DNA from: an uncultured Anaerolineaceae bacterium
GTDB lineage: Bacteria; Chloroflexota; Anaerolineae; Promineifilales; Promineifilaceae
DNA length: 7,932 bases
Reading direction: 5' to 3'
NCBI GenBank assembly: GCA_937967805.1
Contig: CALBTC010000028.1
Span: forward strand, 1-7,932
Part shown: positions 1 to 6,377 of the stretch, one piece after another
Layout of the letters: each line of letters begins with the position of its first letter
Position numbering within the stretch: the stretch's first letter is position 1
The notes under the pieces: generated by a model
Databases searched by the model: none
The model's input: only the letters and a program-made list of their open reading frames with translations
Told to the model about the DNA's origin: nothing
Translations under genes and position numbers: made by a program

Positions 1-27
1 AACTAATTTTAAAGCAACTTTTTTCAT
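1..27 (-). CDS. 5' end of an unidentified gene (first nine codons)
   Basis: Read on the minus strand, an ATG at 27-25 opens a frame MKKVALKLV that runs off the left edge. The ATG follows a strong Shine-Dalgarno AAGGAGA (39-33) with a 5-nt spacer, and a good promoter lies further upstream (110-81). These signals make a real start very likely although only nine codons are visible. Two lysines followed by hydrophobic residues would suit the n-region of a signal peptide or a membrane-anchored N-terminus, but that is a guess from nine residues. The product cannot be named. The gene is divergent from the membrane-protein gene at 260. Confidence 0.65.
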
Positions 28-48
28 TTTTATCTCCTTGAGTTTTTT

Positions 49-64
49 ACAAAACGGGTTTTGT
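49..64 (-). other. small hairpin in the leader of the left-edge gene
   Basis: ACAAAA (49-54) and TTTTGT (59-64) form a perfect 6-bp stem around a CGGG tetraloop. It lies between the predicted transcription start (about 74) and the ribosome site at 39-33, so it would be in the 5' leader of the minus-strand transcript. No poly-U run follows on that strand, so it is not a terminator. It could be a leader stem or an operator, and the stem is A/T-rich enough to be chance. Confidence 0.3.
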
Positions 65-80
65 TCAGGTTATGTGCGGG

Positions 81-110
81 ATTGTACTGCTTTTGTCTAT
101 ATTTTGTCAA
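81..110 (-). promoter_or_regulatory. sigma70-like promoter of the left-edge gene
   Basis: On the minus strand a perfect -35 box TTGACA (110-105) is followed after 18 bp by TACAAT (86-81), five of six matches to the -10 consensus. The expected start is near 74, giving a leader of about 47 nt before the ATG at 27. It is among the best promoter matches in the window and supports the truncated gene at 1-27. Confidence 0.6.
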
Positions 111-259
111 TGTGTGGTTCAGCTTTGGGAGCGTGAATTAACCATTCCCTCATCTTTGCCATAGCGATAGTGGTGGTTTACGGCCGTTCCCCCTCCATTA
201 GGCAGCCACCCCAAACCACAGTATCATCGGCGCCAAATCACAAACAATGGGAGATGGCC

Positions 260-700
260 ATGACAACTTTTTTACCTCTGATCTTGATTGCAGTTGCAGG
301 AGGGATAGCTATTGTGCTTCAGGCACAGTTTATGGGGGTGCTGGATCAACAAATGGGCACGATTGAAAGTGTGTTTATCACTTATGGCAGCGGCGGGCTG
401 TTGGTAGGGCTGACCATGCTGCTGCTTCGCGGCGGCAATCTGGCGGCATGGCAAACGGTGCCACCCCATGCGTTTTTCTCCGGTGTTTTGGGATTGGTGA
501 TCGTGAGCACGATTGGCTACGTCACGCCGCGGCTGGGACTGGTGACGGCGTTTACCATTTTGATTGCCACGCAGTTTGTCTTGAGCGGTTTAATTGATCA
601 TTTTGGCTGGTTTGGCGCGGAGATACGGCCGTTAGACCCCACAAAACTCCTCGGCATCGGCATCCTGCTGCTGGGTGTCTGGCTCGTCATACGTAGTTAA
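260..700 (+). CDS. YdcZ/DUF606-type small membrane protein (DMT-like)
   Basis: This is a predicted inner-membrane protein of 146 residues with about five hydrophobic segments (roughly 4-22, 33-53, 67-87, 91-112 and 125-143). The size, the glycine-rich first helix followed by QAQFMGVL, and the conserved-looking SGVLGLVIVSTIGY and FTILIATQFVLSGLIDHFGW stretches match the YdcZ/DUF606 family. That family belongs to the drug/metabolite transporter group and its substrates are mostly unknown. The ATG at 260 is chosen because GGGAG (249-253) sits 6 nt upstream. The frame stays open to 170, but that extension is hydrophilic and lacks a ribosome site; an ATG at 254 is too close to the GGGAG. Family members often occur as pairs or fusions, and no second copy is nearby. 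The gene ends 117 bp from the end of the convergent gene at 818. No clear promoter was found. Confidence 0.8.
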   Translation: MTTFLPLILIAVAGGIAIVLQAQFMGVLDQQMGTIESVFITYGSGGLLVGLTMLLLRGGNLAAWQTVPPHAFFSGVLGLVIVSTIGYVTPRLGLVTAFTILIATQFVLSGLIDHFGWFGAEIRPLDPTKLLGIGILLLGVWLVIRS

Positions 701-745
701 AGAGAAGATTTCATGAACGACGGAACACCACCACGAATGTGAATT

Positions 746-794
746 TCACGCCAAGCCGCCAAGTGCGCCAGACGGTTTTTGCGACTTTGCGTGA
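746..794. repeat. imperfect inverted repeat (CGCCAAG-type) between convergent genes
   Basis: The left arm (746-762, beginning TCACGCCAAGCCGCCAA) pairs imperfectly with the right arm (about 778-794, ending GACTTTGCGTGA). The outer ten bases match at nine positions. A loop of about 15 nt separates the arms. Short CGCCAAG/CGCAAAG units like these are typical of dispersed intergenic repeats in several bacterial phyla; this attribution is from general knowledge. Its place between two convergent genes would allow it to fold in both transcripts and help end them, but neither arm is followed by a strong poly-T run. Confidence 0.45.
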
Positions 795-817
795 GGCCAT
801 TTTCAAGGGAGATTTGG

Positions 818-1522
818 TCAGTTGCAGAAAGCAAGGCCATCGTAGAACAGAATATCGGTGATGTACCAGCCGTCGGTGAACTGCTCAATGACAATAGTTT
901 GCGGATAAAGATTAGGGCCTTCACCGCCCAAAAAGCTGCTGTCCCACAAATTGTAATATTCCACCGACCAGATTTCGCAGCTTTGTACCTCAATGCGATA
1001 ATCATCAACAAAATTGATGTTGTTGATATAGCTTTGGCTTGCGTCGTACAGCTTGGCCACCAGCGTGCCTACATTAAGCAGTTCGGCGATCTCAGACTCC
1101 ATAAACGCCAGCGGCTCCCCGGCAAAGTACCAGGTAAGATAGCTGCTGTCCAGATAAAGATAGGCGGCCGTTTCTGCCAAAACTGCTTCGTACAAAAAGT
1201 CAGCCACATCTTGCTCAGACGGCCGATTTGTGTTTGGTTCATTCACAATGGGCACAGGCGTGGGCACCAGTTCCGGCACAAACACATCTTCCGGCAGCTG
1301 TACGGCCGTTTGCGGCGACGGTTTGGTTCCAGTCCCACTGGCACTGTTCTCTGTATTGATGGTAATGACAATCGGCGTGGGCACAGGCGGCGCAGAGCTA
1401 CCGTCTCGATCCCACAAGGCGACGAGCCCACCTATTGCACCCAGCAGCGCAATAAACGTACCGACAAACCATTTAAACCAACCGGCACACCCCTCTCCGC
1501 CTGATGATTTTTTGTCCGACAT
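818..1522 (-). CDS. unrecognised single-pass membrane protein with a C-terminal extracytoplasmic domain
   Basis: The product has 234 residues. A short charged N-terminus (MSDKKSSGGEG) precedes one membrane helix at about 15-37. A proline/threonine/serine-rich linker (about 40-100) leads to a folded-looking domain at about 102-234 rich in Tyr, Trp and acidic residues. That domain starts with a helical stretch (SEQDVADFLYEAVLAETAAY) and ends with beta-like segments (TIVIEQFTDGWYITDI). This loosely recalls NTF2-like or ARC6 IMS-type domains, but the resemblance is by eye. Cys182 and Cys233 could form a disulfide if the domain lies outside the cell. The ATG at 1522 is preferred because GGAGG lies 5 nt upstream; the in-frame ATG at 1567 lacks such a site. 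The stop is TGA. The gene is divergent from the phosphatase-fold gene at 1720 and probably monocistronic. Confidence 0.75.
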   Translation of the reverse strand: MSDKKSSGGEGCAGWFKWFVGTFIALLGAIGGLVALWDRDGSSAPPVPTPIVITINTENSASGTGTKPSPQTAVQLPEDVFVPELVPTPVPIVNEPNTNRPSEQDVADFLYEAVLAETAAYLYLDSSYLTWYFAGEPLAFMESEIAELLNVGTLVAKLYDASQSYINNINFVDDYRIEVQSCEIWSVEYYNLWDSSFLGGEGPNLYPQTIVIEQFTDGWYITDILFYDGLAFCN

Positions 1523-1607
1523 TTTTCCCTCCAAGGATAACAATACATTTGGGCAGACAGGCTGCACCGTTTGCCTTGCTAAACGTAAGGCTGCCGGTAT
1601 TTCCGGT

Positions 1608-1639
1608 AATAATGCGTTTATCCTCGAAAACGCATTATT
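1608..1639. promoter_or_regulatory. perfect 12-bp inverted repeat, possible operator
   Basis: AATAATGCGTTT (1608-1619) and AAACGCATTATT (1628-1639) are exact reverse complements separated by 8 nt. No T-run follows on either strand, so a terminator role is unlikely. The right arm ends 5 bp before the -35 box of the promoter at 1645-1673, in the spacer between divergent genes. A dimeric regulator binding here could control the plus-strand gene, the minus-strand gene at 1522, or both. No regulator gene is in the window. Confidence 0.55.
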
Positions 1640-1644
1640 GGGAT

Positions 1645-1673
1645 TTGAGTTCGCGCCGGGAGTGACCTATACT
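1645..1673 (+). promoter_or_regulatory. sigma70-like promoter of the EEP-family gene
   Basis: TTGAGT (1645-1650, four of six consensus) and TATACT (1668-1673, five of six) are separated by exactly 17 bp. Transcription would begin near 1680, giving a leader of about 40 nt that contains the ribosome site AAGGAG at 1708-1713. Confidence 0.6.
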
Positions 1674-1719
1674 GAAACCTATCTCGACCATCTCTGACCT
1701 GAATAAAAAGGAGCGTGTT

Positions 1720-2715
1720 GTGGCCACACCGTTACGAATTGCAACATTTAATCTGGAAAATCTGGATGACAAGCCGGGGGAACGGCCGTCTCTCCCCGAA
1801 CGCATTGCTGTACTGCGCCCGCAACTGCTGCGGCTGCGGGCCGACGTGATTTGCTTTCAGGAGGTGCATGGGCAGGAGTTCCCCGGTGAGCCGCGCAAGC
1901 TGGATGCCCTTAGCCAGCTGCTGGCCGAAACGCCGTATGAATGGTTCTACACCGCCCATACCAAAACCACCCGCGATGAAGCATACGACGTGCGCAATCT
2001 GGTGGTGATCAGCCGCTACCCCATCCGCGACGTGCAGCAAATCAAGCATGAATACGCGCCCAAGCCCAGCTACCGCAAAGTAACAGCCGATCCGCCGGAA
2101 GCGGCTGCCAAAGAGATCGGCTGGGAGCGCCCCATCCTGTACGTGACGATTGATTTAGGCGCGGGCCGGATGCTGCACGTGCTTAATGTGCATCTGAAAT
2201 CGAAACGGCCGTCTAACGTCGACGGCCAAAAAATTAACACCTACACCTGGCGCACGATGGCCGGCTGGGCCGAAGGCAGCTTCATCTCTGCCATGAAGCG
2301 CGTGGGCCAGGCGCTGGAAATGCGCATCCTCATCGACGACATTTTTGACCGGCTGGACGTCACCGGCGAGCCGGAATATATTGTTGCCTGCGGTGACTTT
2401 AACGACGATAAGGATGAGGTAGCCCTGAAGGCCATCATGGGGCCGGTTGAAGAAACGGGCAATACCGGATTAATCAACCGCGTCATGATCCCCTGCGAAC
2501 AGTCCGTACCGGAATCAGCCCGCTTCTCGCTGCTGCACCTGGGCAAAAAAGAGATGCTGGACCACATTTTGGCCACGCGCCAACTGCTCACCTACTATCG
2601 CGGCACAGAAATCCACAACGAAGTACTGCACGACGAATCCGGCGCTTTCCGCACCGACGACAAATTCCCCGAATCGGACCACGCACCGATTGTGGCGGAG
2701 TTTATTTTGCCTTAA
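1720..2715 (+). CDS. endonuclease/exonuclease/phosphatase (EEP) family hydrolase
   Basis: This 331-residue protein is a metal-dependent phosphoesterase of the EEP superfamily (DNase I, exonuclease III, sphingomyelinase and inositol-phosphatase relatives). The signature residues appear in order: Asn11 in ATFNLENL; Glu48 in VICFQEVHG; His158 in LNVHLKSK; Asp226 and Asn228 in CGDFNDD; Asp320-His321 in the C-terminal SDHAPIVAEF. MLDHI at 279-283 is also in a typical place. The set is complete, so the enzyme should be active. Its substrate (nucleic acid, phospholipid or sugar phosphate) cannot be read from the sequence. No signal peptide or membrane helix is seen, so it is probably cytoplasmic. 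The start is GTG at 1720, with AAGGAG 6 nt upstream. A promoter lies at 1645-1673. The stop overlaps that of the convergent MFS gene by 4 bp. Confidence 0.88.
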   Translation: MATPLRIATFNLENLDDKPGERPSLPERIAVLRPQLLRLRADVICFQEVHGQEFPGEPRKLDALSQLLAETPYEWFYTAHTKTTRDEAYDVRNLVVISRYPIRDVQQIKHEYAPKPSYRKVTADPPEAAAKEIGWERPILYVTIDLGAGRMLHVLNVHLKSKRPSNVDGQKINTYTWRTMAGWAEGSFISAMKRVGQALEMRILIDDIFDRLDVTGEPEYIVACGDFNDDKDEVALKAIMGPVEETGNTGLINRVMIPCEQSVPESARFSLLHLGKKEMLDHILATRQLLTYYRGTEIHNEVLHDESGAFRTDDKFPESDHAPIVAEFILP

Positions 2716-4019
2716 CCCCAGCGGCGTACGGCCAGCGCGGCGCCAAAGCGGAAAACGGCCGTAACCACCAACGCCGTGGCCAAACCCATCTGCTGGGCAA
2801 ACAGCGGGCCGAGCATCGAACCCAGCAAAATGGCGGCGTTAAGCGCCAGATTGTACCAGGCCAGGTGAGACGGCCGTTCTCCCTCTGGAATCCGCTCCAG
2901 CATGTAGTTGGCAATCGCCCCGCCGGCCAACGACCAGGACAACCCGCCCACCGCCGACGTGATGAGAAACAGCGTCAGGTCCTGGGTAACGGCCGTTAGC
3001 GCCGGGTACAAACTCATTGTGATCATGCCCCACAGCAGCACCCCCTTGTGCTGAAACCGGTTTGTGATCCGCGTAAGCTGGGTCGAGCCCAGCAGCACCG
3101 TGCCGTAAAACACCGCGTTGCCCAGACTGATTTCCGCATCGGTCAGGTTAAGATGGTTTACCCAGTAAAGCGGAAAAATAGGAATCGCCAGATATTGAGC
3201 CAGGTGAAACAGGAACAGCAGCCCCACAATCGGGCCAAACGGCCCGCTCAAGACGCGCGAGCGCAGCCGGGCGCGCTGGCCGTTGCGGGCAAGGAAGCGC
3301 AGGCCAATGCCGGCCTTAAAGCCATCACCGACAGAGCGCATCATGCCGGGACGGGCGCTGTCGCCCAGGCTTTTGCCGTTCTGGTAGCCGCCGGTTTGCA
3401 ACGGCCGAACAAACCACAAATGCAAACTGCTCATCATCCCCCCCACCAGGCCAATGCCAAACACCACCTGGTAGCCCAGCGGAAACGGCAGCCGGTCTAG
3501 CAGCAGTCCGCTGATTAACGAAGACGCTATGAAGCAGACGGCCAGCAGGGCGTTGCGCCAACCGGTGACGTGGCTGCGCCATTCCGGCGGCACAGCGGCG
3601 GCAAACATGGCGTTAAACCCCACAGCCAATACCGTGCCCGGCAGGCTCATCAACAGAACCAGGCCAATGAGCGCCCAAACCTGGAACGTGGCGCCGCCTA
3701 CCAGCGGCAGAAAAATCAGCGGCAAATAAACCAGCCGGTGCCAGAAAGAGGTCCAAAAGACGGCGCGGCTTAACGAGCGCGCTTGCAGCCATTGGCCCGC
3801 CGGCAGCGTGACCGCCAGGTTCACCACGGCCGGAGCCGCGTTGAGCAGCCCCAGTTGAAAGCCGTCGGCTCCCTGGCGCGCGGCGAAAATAGTCAAAAAG
3901 GCAATGGCGCTGCCGCTGAGAACGCCATACCAGGCAATATCTAAATAGAGGTGGATAAAATTGGCGCGATGTTCAACAGGCAACGGCCGTTTCGTCCAGG
4001 TTCGTATTAATGCAGTCAT
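2712..4019 (-). CDS. major facilitator superfamily (MFS) transporter
   Basis: A 435-residue polytopic inner-membrane protein with about twelve hydrophobic helices in two blocks (about 22-205 and 260-430). They are separated by a hydrophilic, Arg/Gly-rich central loop (about 206-260), as in MFS secondary transporters. The GLLNAAPAVVNLAVTLPAGQWLQAR segment (about 57-81), with a basic end, corresponds to the usual loop after helix 2. The second block has GNAVFYGTVLLGSTQLTRITNR at about 300-321. Substrate unknown; a drug or metabolite exporter is a reasonable default. The ATG at 4019 is chosen because the protein from there begins with a short polar stretch before helix 1, and a TATAAT at 4064-4059 would put the transcript start at about 4052. 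The ribosome site is weak. A longer frame to 4151 adds a basic, non-membrane extension and would overlap the cupin gene. The gene is divergent from the cupin at 4140. Confidence 0.82.
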   Translation of the reverse strand: MTALIRTWTKRPLPVEHRANFIHLYLDIAWYGVLSGSAIAFLTIFAARQGADGFQLGLLNAAPAVVNLAVTLPAGQWLQARSLSRAVFWTSFWHRLVYLPLIFLPLVGGATFQVWALIGLVLLMSLPGTVLAVGFNAMFAAAVPPEWRSHVTGWRNALLAVCFIASSLISGLLLDRLPFPLGYQVVFGIGLVGGMMSSLHLWFVRPLQTGGYQNGKSLGDSARPGMMRSVGDGFKAGIGLRFLARNGQRARLRSRVLSGPFGPIVGLLFLFHLAQYLAIPIFPLYWVNHLNLTDAEISLGNAVFYGTVLLGSTQLTRITNRFQHKGVLLWGMITMSLYPALTAVTQDLTLFLITSAVGGLSWSLAGGAIANYMLERIPEGERPSHLAWYNLALNAAILLGSMLGPLFAQQMGLATALVVTAVFRFGAALAVRRWG

Positions 4020-4058
4020 AATCTTATTTACACTCACAAATGTTTTGCAAAACGGGAA

Positions 4059-4064
4059 ATTATA
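4059..4064 (-). promoter_or_regulatory. candidate -10 box of the MFS gene
   Basis: A perfect TATAAT is read on the minus strand at 4064-4059, giving a start near 4052 and a leader of about 33 nt to the ATG at 4019. No convincing -35 hexamer lies 16-18 bp upstream, so the call rests on the -10 box and its position. Confidence 0.35.
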
Positions 4065-4105
4065 TTCTCTTTTGACACGAAAGCGATAGGCCTTTTTGGC
4101 GCTTT

Positions 4106-4133
4106 TTGACATTTTCTCAGCTTCCGGTCTAAT
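4106..4133 (+). promoter_or_regulatory. strong promoter directly before the cupin ATG
   Basis: A perfect -35 TTGACA (4106-4111) and TCTAAT (4128-4133, five of six) are spaced by 16 bp. The predicted transcription start, six to seven bases after the -10, falls at about 4139-4141, on the ATG of the cupin gene. The transcript would have essentially no leader. Confidence 0.5.
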
Positions 4134-4139
4134 CGGGGC

Positions 4140-4463
4140 ATGATCCACCAAACACCAGACAGAAACGTGGCCAAAGGTTGGTTTGTGGGGCCATGGAATT
4201 CAGCCGTACCGATTCCGGTGGGGTACGCCAATGAAGGCGTCAACGAGCTGCACCAGCATGACCAGATGTTTGAGATTTATCTGGTGGCGCGGGGGACGAG
4301 TACGGCCGTTGTCAACCAACAAATCATCCAGCTGCAAGCCGGCGACATGCTCGTCGTCGAGCCGGGCGAAACCCATAGCTTTGGCCACAGCTCCCCCGAT
4401 TACTTCCACTTCGTGATCCAAACCCCGTTCGTTCCGGGGGATAAAATTCTCGTGGAAAAGTAA
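4140..4463 (+). CDS. small single-domain cupin protein
   Basis: This 107-residue protein is a single cupin barrel. Motif 1 is seen as His38-x-His40 with Glu45 and Gly52 (the HxH-x4-E-x6-G pattern). Motif 2 is Pro75-Gly76-x-x-His79 followed by Phe81. His38, His40, Glu45 and His79 are the expected metal ligands, all present. Small cupins of this type include isomerases, dioxygenases and sugar- or ligand-sensing domains; nothing here identifies the substrate. There is no DNA-binding domain, so it is not an AraC-type regulator. No signal peptide is seen. Only a weak GGGG lies upstream of the ATG, which fits the leaderless promoter at 4106-4133. It is divergent from the MFS gene, a layout that could mean shared control, though no functional link is shown. 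Confidence 0.85.
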   Translation: MIHQTPDRNVAKGWFVGPWNSAVPIPVGYANEGVNELHQHDQMFEIYLVARGTSTAVVNQQIIQLQAGDMLVVEPGETHSFGHSSPDYFHFVIQTPFVPGDKILVEK

Positions 4464-4498
4464 GCGTCTTTTTCCTGCCTGTTCTCTTCTCCCGACAA

Positions 4499-4525
4499 TG
4501 ACATTTATCCACTGTGGACATGTCA
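4499..4525. promoter_or_regulatory. nested dyad between cupin and ABC operon, possible operator
   Basis: Outer arms TGACAT (4499-4504) and ATGTCA (4520-4525) enclose inner arms TCCAC (4508-4512) and GTGGA (4514-4518) around a single T. The left side carries three extra bases (TTA) and the right side one (C), so the dyad is slightly asymmetric. It lies 36 bp after the cupin stop and 110 bp before the ABC start and is not followed by a T-run. An operator for a dimeric regulator is the simplest reading. Confidence 0.4.
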
Positions 4526-4574
4526 TCCATCATTACTGGCGCGACCCCTCTTAAACTATCATATGCCGCAACTG

Positions 4575-4591
4575 ACTGCATGCGTTGCAGT
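4575..4591. promoter_or_regulatory. short inverted repeat upstream of the ABC operon
   Basis: ACTGCA (4575-4580) and TGCAGT (4586-4591) are exact complements around the 5-nt loop TGCGT, ending 43 bp before the ABC ATPase start. It could be a regulator site or lie in the leader of the operon. No clean promoter was found nearby to tell which. Confidence 0.3.
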
Positions 4592-4634
4592 GAGCTTGCC
4601 TTGCAAATAGATACCAACCTGTTGAGGGAATGCT

Positions 4635-5540
4635 ATGACCGAACCTGTGATCCAAGTCACTAATTTCCGCAAAACGTACGGCGATTTTGTGGCGGTTGAC
4701 GATATCAGCTTTACCGTGCAGTCCGGCCAGATTTTTGGCCTGCTGGGGCCAAACGGTGCCGGCAAAACGACAACGCTGGAATGCCTGGAAGGGCTGCGCC
4801 AGCCCGATGCAGGCGAACTGCAAGTGGCCGGCGTCGATCCCACCAAAGAGCCGCACCAACTGCGCCACCACATCGGCGTGCAGCTGCAAGCCTCCGGCAT
4901 GCCGGAAGCGATGACACCGGACGAAGCGATGAAGTTCTTTTGCGCCTACCACGGCGTGGCCCCGCGCTACGATTTGCTGGATCGCTTTGGCCTGATGGCC
5001 AAACGAAACACGCAGTTTCACGAGCTGTCAACGGGACAGCAGCGCCGCCTGGCTTTATCGTTGGCTATTGCCCACGAGCCACAGGTTTTGTTTCTAGACG
5101 AGCCGACGGCGGGACTGGACGTCGGTTCCCGGTCTGAGCTGCACACGCTGCTGCGCGAGCTGCAAGCCAGCGGCACCACCATCATCCTGGCCACCCACGA
5201 CATGGCCGAAGCGGAGCAGTTATCTGACCGGGTGGCGATTTTGTTGAACGGCCGTCTCGCCGTCACCGGCACCCCCATGGAAATCACCGCCACCGGGGCC
5301 GGCCTCACCAAAGTCTCTGTGCACACCAAAGAGAACTGCCTGATGGCCAATTCGCTTGACCTGCCCGCCGTCAGCCAGCACCTGAATAAAGACAATTACG
5401 CCATCTACTTCAGCAGCGACATTGCCCAGACGGTTCCGGCCCTCATCAGCGCCATCCAGGAAAAAGCGGATGAGCTCATTGATTTGCGGGTGGAACGGCC
5501 GTCGCTCGAAGAACGCTTCCTGGAATTAACCAACGTTTAA
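4635..5540 (+). CDS. ABC transporter ATP-binding protein (ABC-2 exporter type)
   Basis: A 301-residue cytoplasmic ATPase that powers the permease encoded next to it. Walker A GPNGAGKT is at 38-45, a Q-loop at about 83-85 (VQLQASG), the signature LSTGQ at 131-135, Walker B VLFLDE at 151-156 and the switch histidine in ATHD at His188. All are intact. Residues about 225-301 form a C-terminal extension with an ERPSLEERFLELT ending, typical of DUF4162-like tails in the CcmA/DrrA class of exporter ATPases. That class exports drugs, lipids, polysaccharides or ions; the substrate here cannot be read. The ATG at 4635 has GAGGGA 5 nt upstream. The permease gene starts 13 nt after the stop, so the two are surely cotranscribed. 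Two dyads in the upstream gap may control the operon. Confidence 0.93.
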   Translation: MTEPVIQVTNFRKTYGDFVAVDDISFTVQSGQIFGLLGPNGAGKTTTLECLEGLRQPDAGELQVAGVDPTKEPHQLRHHIGVQLQASGMPEAMTPDEAMKFFCAYHGVAPRYDLLDRFGLMAKRNTQFHELSTGQQRRLALSLAIAHEPQVLFLDEPTAGLDVGSRSELHTLLRELQASGTTIILATHDMAEAEQLSDRVAILLNGRLAVTGTPMEITATGAGLTKVSVHTKENCLMANSLDLPAVSQHLNKDNYAIYFSSDIAQTVPALISAIQEKADELIDLRVERPSLEERFLELTNV

Positions 5541-5553
5541 CCGGAGAGTTACC

Positions 5554-6363
5554 ATGTCTGCCTTTATGACCCATTTCAGCTTTGAATTCAAAACCGGCAT
5601 TCGTAACAAGAACCTGCTGCTGATGAACTACCTGTTTCCGCTGGGCTTTTACCTGATGATGGGCGCCATCATGCCGGGAATCAATCCGTTCTTCCGCGAT
5701 ACGATGATTCCGGCCATGATCACCTTTGCCATCCTGGCCTCTACCCTCCTGGGCCTGCCCGATCCGCTGGTCAACGCGCGCGAAACCGGCATTTTTCGCA
5801 GTTACAAAATCAACGGCGTCCCCGCGCTTTCCATTTTGCTCATTCCCGGCCTCACCACCGGCCTGCATCTGGCCATCGTGACGCTGCTCATCACCTTCAC
5901 CGCGCCGCTGCTGTTTGACGCCGCGTTGCCCGGCAATGGGCTCAATCTTTTCATCGTTGTGGCCGCGTTGGCCCTGGCCTGCTCCAGCTATGGCCTGCTG
6001 ATCGGCGTCGTCTCCCCTTCTACCCGCATGACGGTGCTCTATTCCCAGATCATTTTCATCCCCTCGATGATTTTGGGCGGATTGATGCTGCCGTTTAGCA
6101 TGTTGCCCACTGCGGCCCAACAGGTAGCCCAGCTGCTGCCCGCCACCCATGCCATGAACGCCTTCAACGGACTGGCCATGAACGGCACGGCCGATTTCAA
6201 CCCGTGGGCCTCGGTCATCATTTTGGCCAGCAGCGGTATCTTGGCCTTTGCCCTGGCGCTCTTCCTGTTTAACTGGGACAGGCGCAACAGCGACCAGCGC
6301 GGCCATCCTTTGTTGGCATTGCTGATTTTGCTGCCGAATCTCGTTGGCCTTTTGCTACTCTAA
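5554..6363 (+). CDS. ABC-2 type transporter permease
   Basis: A 269-residue integral membrane subunit, the channel partner of the ATPase just upstream. Hydrophobic segments lie at about 22-44, 52-70, 93-118, 130-152, 158-182 and 219-240, the usual six of ABC-2 permeases. The ARETGIFRSYKINGVP stretch (75-90) corresponds to the cytoplasmic coupling region after the second helix. The PSMILGGLMLPFSMLP segment (170-185) is the typical part of helix 5. The protein does not end at the usual basic motif after helix 6 (NWDRRN, 240-245) but continues with a further hydrophobic tail at about 251-269. The ATG at 5554 has GGAGAG 5 nt upstream. A hairpin at 6378-6437 follows. One ATPase and one permease suggest a homodimeric exporter of unknown substrate. 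Confidence 0.9.
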   Translation: MSAFMTHFSFEFKTGIRNKNLLLMNYLFPLGFYLMMGAIMPGINPFFRDTMIPAMITFAILASTLLGLPDPLVNARETGIFRSYKINGVPALSILLIPGLTTGLHLAIVTLLITFTAPLLFDAALPGNGLNLFIVVAALALACSSYGLLIGVVSPSTRMTVLYSQIIFIPSMILGGLMLPFSMLPTAAQQVAQLLPATHAMNAFNGLAMNGTADFNPWASVIILASSGILAFALALFLFNWDRRNSDQRGHPLLALLILLPNLVGLLLL

Positions 6364-6377
6364 AAAATGGACGCTAC

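Noticed and set aside
170..259. N-terminal extension of the DUF606-type protein to 170
   Set aside because: The extension is hydrophilic, contains an ACGGCCGT copy, lacks a ribosome site, and would make the protein longer than its family.
779..1504. Long plus-strand open frame (241 codons)
   Set aside because: It is antisense to the membrane-anchored protein gene, is Arg/His/Gln-rich with no coherent domain, and has no ribosome site.
4020..4151. N-terminal extension of the MFS protein to an ATG at 4151
   Set aside because: It is basic and non-membrane, would overlap the cupin gene, and lies upstream of the TATAAT that appears to drive the MFS gene.
4585..4607. Promoter for the ABC operon (TTGCAG, 17 bp, TAGATA)
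   Set aside because: The spacing is right but the -10 box matches only three of six bases, so it is not better than chance.
5476..6306. Long minus-strand open frame (276 codons)
   Set aside because: Its Gln/Gly/His/Arg-rich, low-complexity product is typical of the antisense of a hydrophobic gene; the ABC permease on the plus strand explains this DNA.
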